Part shown: positions 35,281 to 43,633 of the stretch, one piece after another
How the letters are laid out: each line of letters opens with the position of its first letter
Numbering within the stretch: position 1 is the stretch's first letter
DNA from: Ponticaulis profundi
Lineage (GTDB): Bacteria; Pseudomonadota; Alphaproteobacteria; Caulobacterales; Hyphomonadaceae
NCBI RefSeq assembly: GCF_042659465.1
Contig: NZ_JBHSSW010000003.1
Span: 277,534-341,533 of the forward strand
DNA length: 64,000 bases
Reading direction: 5' to 3'
Translations under genes and position numbers: made by a program
Notes under the pieces: model-generated
Database searches by the model: none
What the model was told of the DNA's origin: nothing
The model's input: only the letters and a program-made list of their open reading frames with translations

Positions 35281-35832
35281 ATGGAATATGAAACCAAGGG
35301 ACAAAAGTCCAAAAAGGGGATGCCGAGCTGGGTCGTCATCCTCATCATTGTTGCTGTCTGCGCGGGCGTTGGGACTTGCACATGGCAGTTCGTCAATCTG
35401 TTCAAGAGCGTGCTGGCGTTTCAGGAGCGCAATGACGCATTTGTCGCCGAGATCGTCGAGGATGGTCTGCCACCAGCGGGCAGTCCGATCTATTCCATTG
35501 CGGGTGAGGGGTGGAGCCAGGACGGGATCGACACCGTCAACACCTTCCTCTGGCGGTATCAGGATTTCGACCTCAGCAATGGGTCGTCCTGTTCCATGCG
35601 CACCCTGGCGAGCACCGAAGAGCTGTCTGGCACCTTTGCCGAGTGCGATAAGTTGATGCCGATTGACGGGAAGGACGGAATGCTATCGCTGCGCTGGCGC
35701 AAGGAGGAGGGTGACTGGCGTCTGCTCTGGTTCGACTATAATTTCAGCGGTATTGAGAACAACAATGCGACCGGGTCCGAAAATGCGTCACAGCATGAGG
35801 CAGCGTCGGACTCAAATGAAAATCGGCCCTGA
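35281..35832 (+). CDS. Small membrane-anchored protein, paralogue of 39256-39771
   Basis: 183 residues, not recognised. A basic N-terminus (KGQKSKK) is followed by one membrane helix (about 15-38) with GTC at its end, then an exported domain with two conserved cysteines. It shares with the gene at 39256 the pattern N-x-AF, EGLP or DGLP, PIY, GWS, SC, a second Cys, W-x-x-E-x-G-x-W and FDY. ATG 35281 has GGGGGAC six bases upstream; an ATG at 35266 is less likely. Ends with a low-complexity Asn/Glu tail. Codon use is like the neighbours. The overall form resembles a periplasmic lectin- or sensor-like anchor domain, but no function can be given. Confidence 0.75.
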   Translation: MEYETKGQKSKKGMPSWVVILIIVAVCAGVGTCTWQFVNLFKSVLAFQERNDAFVAEIVEDGLPPAGSPIYSIAGEGWSQDGIDTVNTFLWRYQDFDLSNGSSCSMRTLASTEELSGTFAECDKLMPIDGKDGMLSLRWRKEEGDWRLLWFDYNFSGIENNNATGSENASQHEAASDSNENRP

Positions 35833-35853
35833 TACAGTTCGGGTAAGGTCCGG

Positions 35854-36198
35854 CTAGGATGTGGCCTGGCGGGCGTCGAGATTGTCATAGGCGTTCTCGA
35901 CCTGACCTGTCGCGGCATTGATCAGCAGGGCCTGATCCTCAACGCGGACCCAGTCAAAGCCATCCGGCGCGGGCGGCAGGTTAAAGGCGCGATATTCCGG
36001 CCAGTTCGCTTCACCGAATTCCACGGGGACATAGTCGCCTTTTTCGAACGACATGCTCACAGGCGCAGGCGTTGATTTCGCCCAGTCGCGCGCTGCCCAG
36101 TCGCCTGCTGCAAAGTCGTCGGCAAGTGTCGGTGCCATTAACAGGAGCGGGATCACGCTGATGGCCATAAAGGCGGTGTCGGGTCTGAACGGTTTCAT
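35854..36198 (-). CDS. RcnB-family exported protein
   Basis: 114 residues with a signal peptide (cleavage near TLA/DDF). The C-terminal half, EYRAFNLPPAPDGFDWVRVE then QALLINAATGQV, matches the RcnB periplasmic family, named for the E. coli Ni/Co-homeostasis protein; alphaproteobacterial members are generally uncharacterised. The mature N-terminal region is repetitive (GDWAARDWAK). It lies downstream of the SLC13 permease on the same strand but 67 bases away. A metal-related role is inferred only from the family. Confidence 0.72.
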   Translation of the reverse strand: MKPFRPDTAFMAISVIPLLLMAPTLADDFAAGDWAARDWAKSTPAPVSMSFEKGDYVPVEFGEANWPEYRAFNLPPAPDGFDWVRVEDQALLINAATGQVENAYDNLDARQATS

Positions 36199-36265
36199 GT
36201 CTCTTCCTCCGTCAAAAGTTAACGAGGCATGAGCAGGGTCGGTTCCCTCAGCGCTGTCCGAGGCG

Positions 36266-38104
36266 TCAGAAGTCCCAGAAAAGCGGGATCACCAGAATGG
36301 ATGTGATCATCATCAACAGGTTGAGCGGCGCGCCGATTTTCAGGAAGTCCCTGAATTTATACCCGCCCGCCGAATAGACCAGCGTGTTGGTCTGATAGCC
36401 GATGGGCGTGGCAAAGCTCGCGCTGGCTGCAAACATCACTGCCACCACAAAGGGACGCGGGTCGACGCCCAGATGCTGGCCAAAGCTGATGGCGAGCGGC
36501 GTCATCAGAATGGCGGTCGCATTATTGCTCATGATTTCGGTCAGCAGCGTCGTTACGAGATAGATCAGCGCCAGAATGGCAATCGGTCCCCAGCCTTCCA
36601 TCATGCCAGCAAGCTGCGTCACGATCAGGCGTGCTGCGCCGGTCTGTTCCATGGCAAGGCCGAGCCCGAGCATGCCGAAAATCAGGATCAGAATGTCGAG
36701 GTGAATGGCCTGATAGGCTTCCTTGTGGTCGAGGCACCCTAGCGCGATGACAATGCCGGCCCCGATGAGCGCCAGCGCGGCAATCGGCATGACGCCAAGG
36801 GCGGCAAGCCCCATAACCGAGAGAATTGTCAGGATGGCGATGGGGGCCTTGCCACGTTTGACGGGCCGGTCTGACACATTGGTCAGGCTGTTCAGATAGT
36901 TTTCGTCGAACATGCGGCGCAGACCATTCGCGCTGCCTTCCAGCAGCAGCGTGTCGCCGACATCCAGATGGAAGCGGTCCGAAGAGGCCGAGACATTCTC
37001 CCCGCGTCTGTGCACCGCAATCACATAAACACCGAACAGGCGTGCGAGCCCCAGCCCGATCAGCGAGCGCCCAATCAGGCGCGATTGCGGACCGATCACG
37101 CCTTCCATCACCTGTGTCTCCTGGGTGTTGACGGTTTCAAACGTCTCCAGCTCACCTGGGGTGTCAGGCGCAGGCTGATCGCCGCGCAGAGAGATCATGC
37201 CGGTTTCCTTCAGCGTGAGGATTTCCGAAACCGAGGCACGCAGGACGATCCGGTCGCCCGGCTCCAGATAGATCGCCTCAAGATCGTGGCGCTGCGAGAT
37301 GTTATCGCGGAACAGGTCGATCACCCGCAAGCGTGACTGCGTGGTCGAAAAGCCAGCCTCTTCCAGCGTGTAGCCGATCAGATCGGAGTCGTAGGGAATA
37401 ATGACCTGCGTGAAGAAGCGCCTGTCACCATGATTGGGCAGAAGCTCGCTCAGCGCCTGACGTTTCGGCAGGAGGAAGCGGCCAGCGAGCGCCAAATAAA
37501 GCGCGCCGACACAGGCCAGGATCAATCCGGCGCCTGTGATCTCGAAAATGCCAAAGGGCTGAAGGCCAGCGCTCTGCACCACGCCATCGACCAGGAGGTT
37601 GGTCGAGGTACCGATCAACGTCATTGTGCCACCGAAGATGGAGGCAAAGGAAAGCGGGATCAGCGTTTGTGAGGCGGGCATGCCGCACGCCTTGGCGAGC
37701 GCAATCGCCACTGGAATGAAGATCACGACGACCGGCGTGTTGTTGATGAAGGCAGACAGCACCATCACGGTGAGCATCAGCGCTAATATGGCAAACAGCG
37801 GAGAGCGCGTCTGTGCGAGATTGACCACGCGGCGACCAACCGCATCGATAACGCCGGTTCGCTCCAGCGCGGCTGACAGAACGAACATGGCCGCAATGGT
37901 GATCGGCGCGGCATTGGAAAAGACACTCAGCGCATCCTTTGTCGTCAGCACGCCGGTCACCAGCAAAATGCCAAGCGCGAGAAGGGCGACAATATCGGCA
38001 GGAAGTCTTTCCCAGACAAAGCCGACAAACACCGCCACGGTGAGGGCCAGAACAATGCCTATCTGAACTGGCGGCTGTGCCAGAAACTGCGAAATCGTCT
38101 CCAT
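36266..38104 (-). CDS. SLC13/DASS-family permease with two TrkA-C domains
   Basis: 612 residues: an N-terminal membrane half (about residues 10-200) with INNTPVVVIFIPVAIALA and PLSFASIFGGTMTLIGTSTNLLV, two cytoplasmic TrkA-C (RCK_C) domains at about 218-290 and 325-395, and a second membrane half containing LTEIMSNNATAILMTPLAI. The paired SNT/NNT motifs are the sodium and substrate sites of DASS transporters. Bacterial proteins with inserted TrkA-C domains are usually sulfate or other anion permeases. GGGGGAG precedes the ATG. A palindrome lies about 85 bases upstream. The neighbouring Rrf2 gene may regulate it. Confidence 0.88.
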   Translation of the reverse strand: METISQFLAQPPVQIGIVLALTVAVFVGFVWERLPADIVALLALGILLVTGVLTTKDALSVFSNAAPITIAAMFVLSAALERTGVIDAVGRRVVNLAQTRSPLFAILALMLTVMVLSAFINNTPVVVIFIPVAIALAKACGMPASQTLIPLSFASIFGGTMTLIGTSTNLLVDGVVQSAGLQPFGIFEITGAGLILACVGALYLALAGRFLLPKRQALSELLPNHGDRRFFTQVIIPYDSDLIGYTLEEAGFSTTQSRLRVIDLFRDNISQRHDLEAIYLEPGDRIVLRASVSEILTLKETGMISLRGDQPAPDTPGELETFETVNTQETQVMEGVIGPQSRLIGRSLIGLGLARLFGVYVIAVHRRGENVSASSDRFHLDVGDTLLLEGSANGLRRMFDENYLNSLTNVSDRPVKRGKAPIAILTILSVMGLAALGVMPIAALALIGAGIVIALGCLDHKEAYQAIHLDILILIFGMLGLGLAMEQTGAARLIVTQLAGMMEGWGPIAILALIYLVTTLLTEIMSNNATAILMTPLAISFGQHLGVDPRPFVVAVMFAASASFATPIGYQTNTLVYSAGGYKFRDFLKIGAPLNLLMMITSILVIPLFWDF

Positions 38105-38188
38105 GGAAGCAGGCTCCCCCTTCGCCCGGACGGTGTATCCGCCAGTCGCAGATTAAAGACTACTAAAAAGGTAGAGATAGTCAATTTA

Positions 38189-38205
38189 GGTGAATTCAAT
38201 TCACC
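38189..38205. promoter_or_regulatory. Perfect 8-1-8 palindrome upstream of the SLC13 permease
   Basis: GGTGAATTCAATTCACC, followed on the minus strand by TTGACT about ten bases further, a -35-like hexamer, with AT-rich sequence leading to the permease start at 38104. It is well placed for a repressor or activator; no T run, so not a terminator. The upstream Rrf2-family protein is the obvious candidate binder, but this is inference. Confidence 0.5.
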
Positions 38206-38251
38206 CTTCAGGCGCGTTTCTGCCTGTCAAACGAGCAGGCAGGGCAGGCGG

Positions 38252-38695
38252 TTACTGAGCGTCGAGCATGGCTTCGGTCTGGCCAGATGCAATCGCCTCG
38301 GCAATGCTGGTGCGGTCCAGCACATCCCGCGTCGCTTCGGCGACATTGGCAAACACACGGCGGATATGACAGCTCGCTTCGTCCTGGCAGTCCTCGCATC
38401 GGTGATAGGCGGTTTTGGACAGACAGGGCAGGGGCGCGAGCGGGCCGTCAACGACCCGAAGGACTTCACCGAAGGTGATGTCGTCAGCGCTGCGCAGCAA
38501 TTGATAGCCGCCCATCTTGCCGCGTCGGCTGACAATCAGTCCCTGACGTTTCAGCTCCAGAAGGATCTGTTCGAGAAATTTGCGTGGGATCGCTTTCGCT
38601 TCGGCAATATCAGCAATGCGTAGCGGCGTATCGTCGGTCGCTTCGGCCAGGGCGAACATGGCCCGCAGGGCATATTTGGCTTTTTGCGAGATCAT
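38252..38695 (-). CDS. Rrf2-family transcriptional regulator
   Basis: 147 residues. The Rrf2 start MISQKAKYALRAMFALAEA is followed by a winged helix with AIPRKFLEQILLELKRQGLI and SRRGKMGGYQLLR. The C-terminal half has Cys91, Cys100, Cys103 and Cys109, compatible with an iron-sulfur cluster as in IscR/NsrR/RirA relatives, though the spacing is not identical to any of those I know. CymR and related Rrf2 proteins control sulfur metabolism, which would fit a neighbouring anion permease. Lies upstream of the permease on the same strand. Confidence 0.9.
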   Translation of the reverse strand: MISQKAKYALRAMFALAEATDDTPLRIADIAEAKAIPRKFLEQILLELKRQGLIVSRRGKMGGYQLLRSADDITFGEVLRVVDGPLAPLPCLSKTAYHRCEDCQDEASCHIRRVFANVAEATRDVLDRTSIAEAIASGQTEAMLDAQ

Positions 38696-38872
38696 GAAGG
38701 GTGATCAGAGCTTCCCGAATTGTCTGATAATGGCCGCTCACAGAGCGAGCCTGTTCTCTTGCGCATAGGACAGAACGGGAAAAGCGGCAAGTTGCGTGCA
38801 TTAGGCGCGCAGAGGCCCGAGCCGGGCGAGAGGCTCGGTTAAAGGCATATCATAAGTGGATGACGCGTCCGG

Positions 38873-39076
38873 TTAGCGTTTGCCGGTTTTCAGCTGCTGA
38901 ACCATCTGAGACAGGTACAGATCGCCATCAATGCGCGCGTCGGACTGGATCATGACATGCGCCACATTCACCGGCGCAGAGTTCGCGATCCTGGTCGCGT
39001 CCACAGCGTTGGCCATTTCCGACTGGCTGAATTGCTGGTCTTGTTTTTTATGCTTGTTTTCGACGTGTCCGAACAT
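38873..39076 (-). CDS. Small hypothetical protein
   Basis: 67 residues from an ATG at 39076 that follows GGGGAGAAAC; the frame extends further upstream to 39130. Lys/Gln-rich N-terminus then an amphipathic region with INSAPVNVAHVM-like hydrophobic stretch. No family recognised. It may be real given the ribosome-binding site; a competing frame overlaps it. No signal peptide or helix clearly seen. Confidence 0.4.
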   Translation of the reverse strand: MFGHVENKHKKQDQQFSQSEMANAVDATRIANSAPVNVAHVMIQSDARIDGDLYLSQMVQQLKTGKR

Positions 39077-39255
39077 GTTTCTCCCCAACGTATCCGCTTT
39101 AAAGCGTTCTTCTTTTTGTTTGGTTCCCAAAAATCTGTCTGAAAGCTCATTTCGTCAAGAATTTTGGCCGTTTTCCCATCCTGCCACGTAACCGCCAGTG
39201 ACGGAATGCGTCTTTCGGATGAGGTCACCAATCCTGGTGGCTGGGGGAGAATAGA

Positions 39256-39771
39256 ATGGAAACGGTAAAAAAGCGTGGCTCTGGAGCTGGAAAATGGATT
39301 GCAATCGGCGTTGCTGTCCTCGTGCTCCTGTCATTGGGAACGTGTGTGATGTCCTTTGGCGGCCTGTTTGCCGCGTCGCTTGAAACGCAAAAGGTCAATC
39401 AGGCCTTCATGGACCGGGTTTTCGAGGAGGGGCTGCCAGAGATTGACGATCCGATCTATCGGGACGGAGCACCGGGCTGGAGCCCGCGAGCCATCAGTCA
39501 GCTCACATACTTCGTGCACGGGGCTGGTGAGGTTCTTTCGTCAGAGCAGCCATCCTGTACGGCGCATAGTGATGATCTGAACGCTGATGTTGTTGTCGGG
39601 CGTGTTGAATGCGTCACGCAGCATGAGCATCCGGATACGACGGCAACATCGAATGTCGTCTGGGTACAGGAAGACGGCGAGTGGAAAGTTTCGAAATTCG
39701 ACTACAGACTTGAAAATCGCGAGCTGGCCGCTGAGCTCATGAAAGAGCTGGGTCTTAATCCGTCGCAATAG
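39256..39771 (+). CDS. Small membrane-anchored protein, paralogue of 35281-35832
   Basis: 171 residues: basic N-terminus, one membrane helix (about 14-38) with GTC motif, then an extracytoplasmic domain with Cys in PSC and VEC. Shares with its paralogue EEGLP, DDPIY, GAPGWS, SC, W-V-Q-E-D-G-E-W and FDY. GGGGGAGA precedes the ATG. A terminator follows, so it is a single gene. Function unknown. Confidence 0.78.
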   Translation: METVKKRGSGAGKWIAIGVAVLVLLSLGTCVMSFGGLFAASLETQKVNQAFMDRVFEEGLPEIDDPIYRDGAPGWSPRAISQLTYFVHGAGEVLSSEQPSCTAHSDDLNADVVVGRVECVTQHEHPDTTATSNVVWVQEDGEWKVSKFDYRLENRELAAELMKELGLNPSQ

Positions 39772-39799
39772 CCGCTCGATCAGGGCAAAAAAAGAAAAA

Positions 39800-39821
39800 G
39801 GCTGCCCGCAGGCAGCCCTTT
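39800..39821. terminator. Bidirectional terminator before rpoH
   Basis: Seven-bp stem GGCTGCC / GGCAGCC with four-base loop, A-rich on the left and CTTTTAT on the right, serving the convergent small protein gene and rpoH. Confidence 0.8.
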
Positions 39822-39849
39822 TATCTCGCTGTGCAAGGAGCCAGGCGCG

Positions 39850-40740
39850 TTATGCGCTCATCGGCAAGCCTTGCTCCTTGGCCGCTTTGGTCATGGCCTT
39901 CTGAAGCTTCTCGAACGCGCGAACCTCAATCTGGCGAATACGCTCACGTGAGACATTATAGACCTTTGAGAGGTCTTCCAGCGTGGTTGGCTCGTCCTTC
40001 AGGCGGCGCTCAGTGATGATGTGCTGCTCACGTTCGTTGAGCTCACCCATGGCCATTTCCAGAAGGCTCATCCGGCTATCGAATTCCTGACGGTCAGCAA
40101 ATTCCTTTGCCTGACCCGGATTGTCTTCGTCTTCCAGCCAGTCCTGCCACTCGCCATCGCCATCAGCAGACCCGATCGGCGCGTTGAGCGAGGCATCAGA
40201 CGCAGACATGCGTCCGTTCATGGAAATGACTTCTTCTTCGCTGACATTCAGACGTGTCGCGATTTCCGTGACCTGCTCAGGACGCAGATCGCCGGTCTCA
40301 ATCGCGTTGATCTCGCCCTTGATCCGGCGAAGATTGAAGAACAGTTTTTTCTGCGCAGCCGTGGTGCCGAGTTTCACAAGGCTCCAGGAACGCAGAATGT
40401 ATTCTTGAATTGCGGCCCGGATCCACCACATCGCATATGTCGCGAGGCGGAAGCCCTTGTCCGGATCGAATTTCTTGACGGCCTGCATCAGGCCCACATT
40501 ACCTTCGGACACGACTTCGGCCATTGGCAGGCCATAGCCACGATAGCCCATGGCAATCTTTGCTACGAGGCGCAGGTGCGATGTCACCATCTGTTCGGCG
40601 GCGTCGGTGTCCTCATGCTCCTGCCAGCGTTTGGCAAGCATGAATTCCTGCTCCTTCGACAGCATCGGGAATTTTCGAATTTCTGTGAGGTAGCGCGAAA
40701 GCCCCTGCTCAGGGGACAGCGCAACGGAAGTACCGGCCAT
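39850..40740 (-). CDS. rpoH: RNA polymerase sigma-32 factor RpoH
   Basis: Heat-shock sigma factor, 296 residues. Sigma region 2 shows FDPDKGFRLATYAMWWIRAAI; the diagnostic RpoH box QKKLFFNLRR is at residues 130-139; region 4 ends with EDLSKVYNVSRERIRQIE. These separate RpoH from the housekeeping RpoD. A strong Shine-Dalgarno AAGGAG is upstream of ATG 40740. Alphaproteobacteria often carry one or more RpoH; the acidic insertion DWLEDEDNPGQAKE is typical of the group. Controls chaperone and protease genes. Confidence 0.97.
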   Translation of the reverse strand: MAGTSVALSPEQGLSRYLTEIRKFPMLSKEQEFMLAKRWQEHEDTDAAEQMVTSHLRLVAKIAMGYRGYGLPMAEVVSEGNVGLMQAVKKFDPDKGFRLATYAMWWIRAAIQEYILRSWSLVKLGTTAAQKKLFFNLRRIKGEINAIETGDLRPEQVTEIATRLNVSEEEVISMNGRMSASDASLNAPIGSADGDGEWQDWLEDEDNPGQAKEFADRQEFDSRMSLLEMAMGELNEREQHIITERRLKDEPTTLEDLSKVYNVSRERIRQIEVRAFEKLQKAMTKAAKEQGLPMSA

Positions 40741-41121
40741 TTAACATTCTCCTTGCAGCATAGAATCTCAACGTTGACGATCCATGCAGGTTTCAAACTT
40801 CCCACCAGAAAAGGCCCAGAATTCTGCGACCGGGCGGGCAGTTCATGCGCATCAATTGATCGCGCTCGATTCCATTTAGGACGTTTATTGATAAACGGAA
40901 GACCTGAATTCAGATTAAGAGCCTACCCTAGCGTAATTTTCTGAAATGGCAAAATGTCGCACCCAAAAGTTGCAAAAAACAGGGTGTTTCGGACCCTTTA
41001 TCGACATTTCTATCAAAAGGCGACTGAACTCGTTTATCAGTTGGAAACACTATCACAGGTACGTTTTCCTTAATCAAAACAATCAGAAAATTAACACTTG
41101 AAGTAGTTAGGGGTTGGTCGC
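40741..41121. other. rpoH - chemoreceptor divergent intergenic region
   Basis: 380 bases with no convincing coding. A perfect inverted repeat GTTTATTGATAAAC lies at 40883-40896 upstream of rpoH. The stretch is AT-rich and should contain the promoters of rpoH (minus) and the chemoreceptor (plus). No heat-shock consensus could be assigned confidently. Confidence 0.4.
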
Positions 41122-43473
41122 GTGGTTTCGAATTTTCTGTCCTCCGTGTCCATTCGTTGGAGAATGCTTGTCGCAGCTCTGATTCCAACGCTGGCACTTT
41201 TTGGTTTTGCCGCATTCTTCGTTTATGAGCAGGTCGCCCTCTCTCAGAAGATGACGCGGATTGAACGTATTACGAGCTTCTCTGAGGTGCTCAGTGAGCT
41301 CGTGCATGAGCTGCAACGCGAGCGCGGTCGGTCGGCTGGCTTTATCGGCTCTTCCGGTGAAGCAAGCTATGCAGATCGCCTCAACACACAGCGTGAGATG
41401 ACCGATGCCTCTCTGGCAGCGTTCATGACGGAGCTCGAGCAGGACCGCAAAATGCTGTCATCAAAAGAGCATCAGGCTCACCTTGCTGATCTTGAGATGC
41501 GTCTGTCTGATCTCAGCGACCATCGCGCGAAGATTGATAATCTGTCCATCGACCTCAAGAGTGCGGTCGGGCCATACACGCGTATGATCGAGGACCTGAT
41601 CTATATCGTCGTCGACAACACGCGCATTTCCAACAGCGATGAAACCGCTGCCTCCATGTCGGCGCTGCTTTCGCTGATGCGTTCCAAGGAAAGCGCAGGC
41701 CTGGAACGCGCTGTCGGGTCAAACATCTTTGCGACAGGTCAGATCAATGAAGATCTGCATCAGCGCGTGATGTCTCTGATGACGCGTCAGATGGCGTATT
41801 TCGATGAGTTCACAGCGCTGGTCGGCCAGAAATGGGATGCGCAGCTCCAGGCACTGCTCGACAGTCAGGAATCTCAGGATGTGAACCGCGCTCGCGAGGT
41901 TCTGGTCTCTGCAGGCTATGGCGGGTCTTTGTCCGGATATACCGGCAATGACTGGTTCGATCTGACAACGAAGCGTATCGATGCAATGATGGCCCTCGAA
42001 GAACAGCTTGTGTCTGATCTCAAAGCCAGTGCGACGGCGCGCAAGCAGGAAGTCATGATCCATGCCGCCATTGTGATTGCCATTGCGATCCTTGTGACCC
42101 TGCTGTCCATCGGTATTTCCATTGTCATGATTTCGAGCGTCGTGAAGCCAATTGTCGACATCACCGATAGTCTGGACAGGCTCGCCAAGGGTGAAACCGG
42201 TCTGAACATCAAAGGTCAGGACCGTGGTGATGAGATCGGCGTTCTTGCCAGCGCAGCGCAGACCTTCATGAAGATGTCTTCGCAGCGGGAAATCCTGATG
42301 AAGGAGAATGCGGCGAAGGAGCGTGAAGCCATGGTTGAACGCCGCCGCGTGCTTGCCCGTATGGCCAATGAGGTGGAAACCGCCACACATGAAAGCGTTT
42401 CGGCCATTGTCTCCCGCGCAGAGCAGCTGACAGATAATGTCGGCAATATGCGCCAGACTCTCAACATGGCGAGCGAGCATGCCCAGAAAGCCAATCGGTC
42501 GACCGAGAAGTCGCTCGACGACACCAATCGGGCGTCTGAACTGGCACAGGAGCTGAACTCTGCGATCTCGGAAGTGGCAGAGAGCATTATGCGCGGCGAT
42601 GCCCTGGCACGTGACACAGTCACCATCGCCGCTGAATCCCGTGAGAGTGTCGAAGAGCTCGAACAGGCGACGCAGCAGATCAACGACTTTGTCCGTCTGA
42701 TCTCTGAGCTGGCGGATCAGACAAACCTGCTGGCTCTGAATGCGACGATTGAATCAGCACGTGCTGGCGAAGCCGGCAAAGGGTTTGCGGTTGTCGCATC
42801 CGAGATAAAGCAGCTGGCGTCTCAGACAAACCGCTCTGCGTCCGAGATCACCGAGCGCGTAAACCACATTCAGGGCAAGACCCATCAGGCTGTGGAAACG
42901 ATCACGCGTATTGCGGACTCGATCAATTCGCTTGGCGGCGTCACCTCTGCGGTTGCTGCGGCGGTCGAAGAGCAGCGCGCCTCCACAAGCAGCTTTACCG
43001 CCTTCCTGTCTGACAACCGCCGCTCCATTGAGGATCTGGCGCAGCAGATCGGCGAGCTGAGCGAGCTGGCAACCGAAACGTCTGACGGCGCGGTCTCCAT
43101 TACCGAGCTTGCAGAGCAGATGGCGCAATCATCTCGCGATGCAAATGGTGCGATCCCGGAAATCATTCAGCGCGCTGTTGCGGCTGCCGATAACCGCAGG
43201 GATGAACGCCAGCCTGCAGAAGGCCGTGCCATCGTCTCCAGCGGCAATGTGCATCGACCAACAGAAATTCTCGATATTTCTGAAGGTGGTGTCCGTGTTG
43301 CCGGTCATTCGGAAGGCGATGTGGAGATCGAACTGCCAGGCGGTTCAGGCAAGGTGAAAGGCCGCACAGCCTGGTCGACCGAGCGTGAGTCCGGCATCGA
43401 ATTCTCCGAACGTCTCTCAAACAGCGTCATTGGTCGCTTTTTCAAGCGCCAGAAGACAGACAAAGCGGCTTAA
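41122..43473 (+). CDS. Chemoreceptor with NIT sensor, HAMP, MCP signalling and C-terminal PilZ domains
   Basis: 783 residues, starting at GTG 41122. TM1 (about 13-35) is followed by a nitrate/nitrite-sensing-type (NIT) periplasmic domain with ELVHELQRERGRSAGFIG (about 55-73). TM2 is at about 312-335, then HAMP. The MCP signalling core has DQTNLLALNATIESARAGEAGKGFAV near residue 533. From residue 691 comes a PilZ c-di-GMP-binding domain: RRDER, later DISEGGVRV, and a hydrophobic end GIEFSER. RxxxR and D/NxSxxG are the c-di-GMP motifs. The architecture would link nitrate-type sensing, chemotaxis and c-di-GMP. Orphan: no CheA or CheW nearby. Confidence 0.9.
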   Translation: MVSNFLSSVSIRWRMLVAALIPTLALFGFAAFFVYEQVALSQKMTRIERITSFSEVLSELVHELQRERGRSAGFIGSSGEASYADRLNTQREMTDASLAAFMTELEQDRKMLSSKEHQAHLADLEMRLSDLSDHRAKIDNLSIDLKSAVGPYTRMIEDLIYIVVDNTRISNSDETAASMSALLSLMRSKESAGLERAVGSNIFATGQINEDLHQRVMSLMTRQMAYFDEFTALVGQKWDAQLQALLDSQESQDVNRAREVLVSAGYGGSLSGYTGNDWFDLTTKRIDAMMALEEQLVSDLKASATARKQEVMIHAAIVIAIAILVTLLSIGISIVMISSVVKPIVDITDSLDRLAKGETGLNIKGQDRGDEIGVLASAAQTFMKMSSQREILMKENAAKEREAMVERRRVLARMANEVETATHESVSAIVSRAEQLTDNVGNMRQTLNMASEHAQKANRSTEKSLDDTNRASELAQELNSAISEVAESIMRGDALARDTVTIAAESRESVEELEQATQQINDFVRLISELADQTNLLALNATIESARAGEAGKGFAVVASEIKQLASQTNRSASEITERVNHIQGKTHQAVETITRIADSINSLGGVTSAVAAAVEEQRASTSSFTAFLSDNRRSIEDLAQQIGELSELATETSDGAVSITELAEQMAQSSRDANGAIPEIIQRAVAAADNRRDERQPAEGRAIVSSGNVHRPTEILDISEGGVRVAGHSEGDVEIELPGGSGKVKGRTAWSTERESGIEFSERLSNSVIGRFFKRQKTDKAA

Positions 43474-43490
43474 AGAGCTCACCCTGGCGG

Positions 43491-43536
43491 GCAGGCCTGC
43501 GGCAAAGACGGGGTTCCGTCGCCGCAGGCCTGCTTT
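43491..43536 (+). terminator. Inverted repeat after the PilZ-chemoreceptor gene
   Basis: 13-bp perfect arms GCAGGCCTGCGGC and complement with a 17-base loop, followed by TTTGT, 18 bases after the stop codon. Probably a terminator. Confidence 0.6.
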
Positions 43537-43633
43537 GTCAAAACCTGTTTGCGACGGAATCCTTTCGACGATGCGTTGAAGGTGCAGAGGCTGCGTATCG
43601 GCCTCTGCACTGAAACGTTTTCAGGATGAGCTT

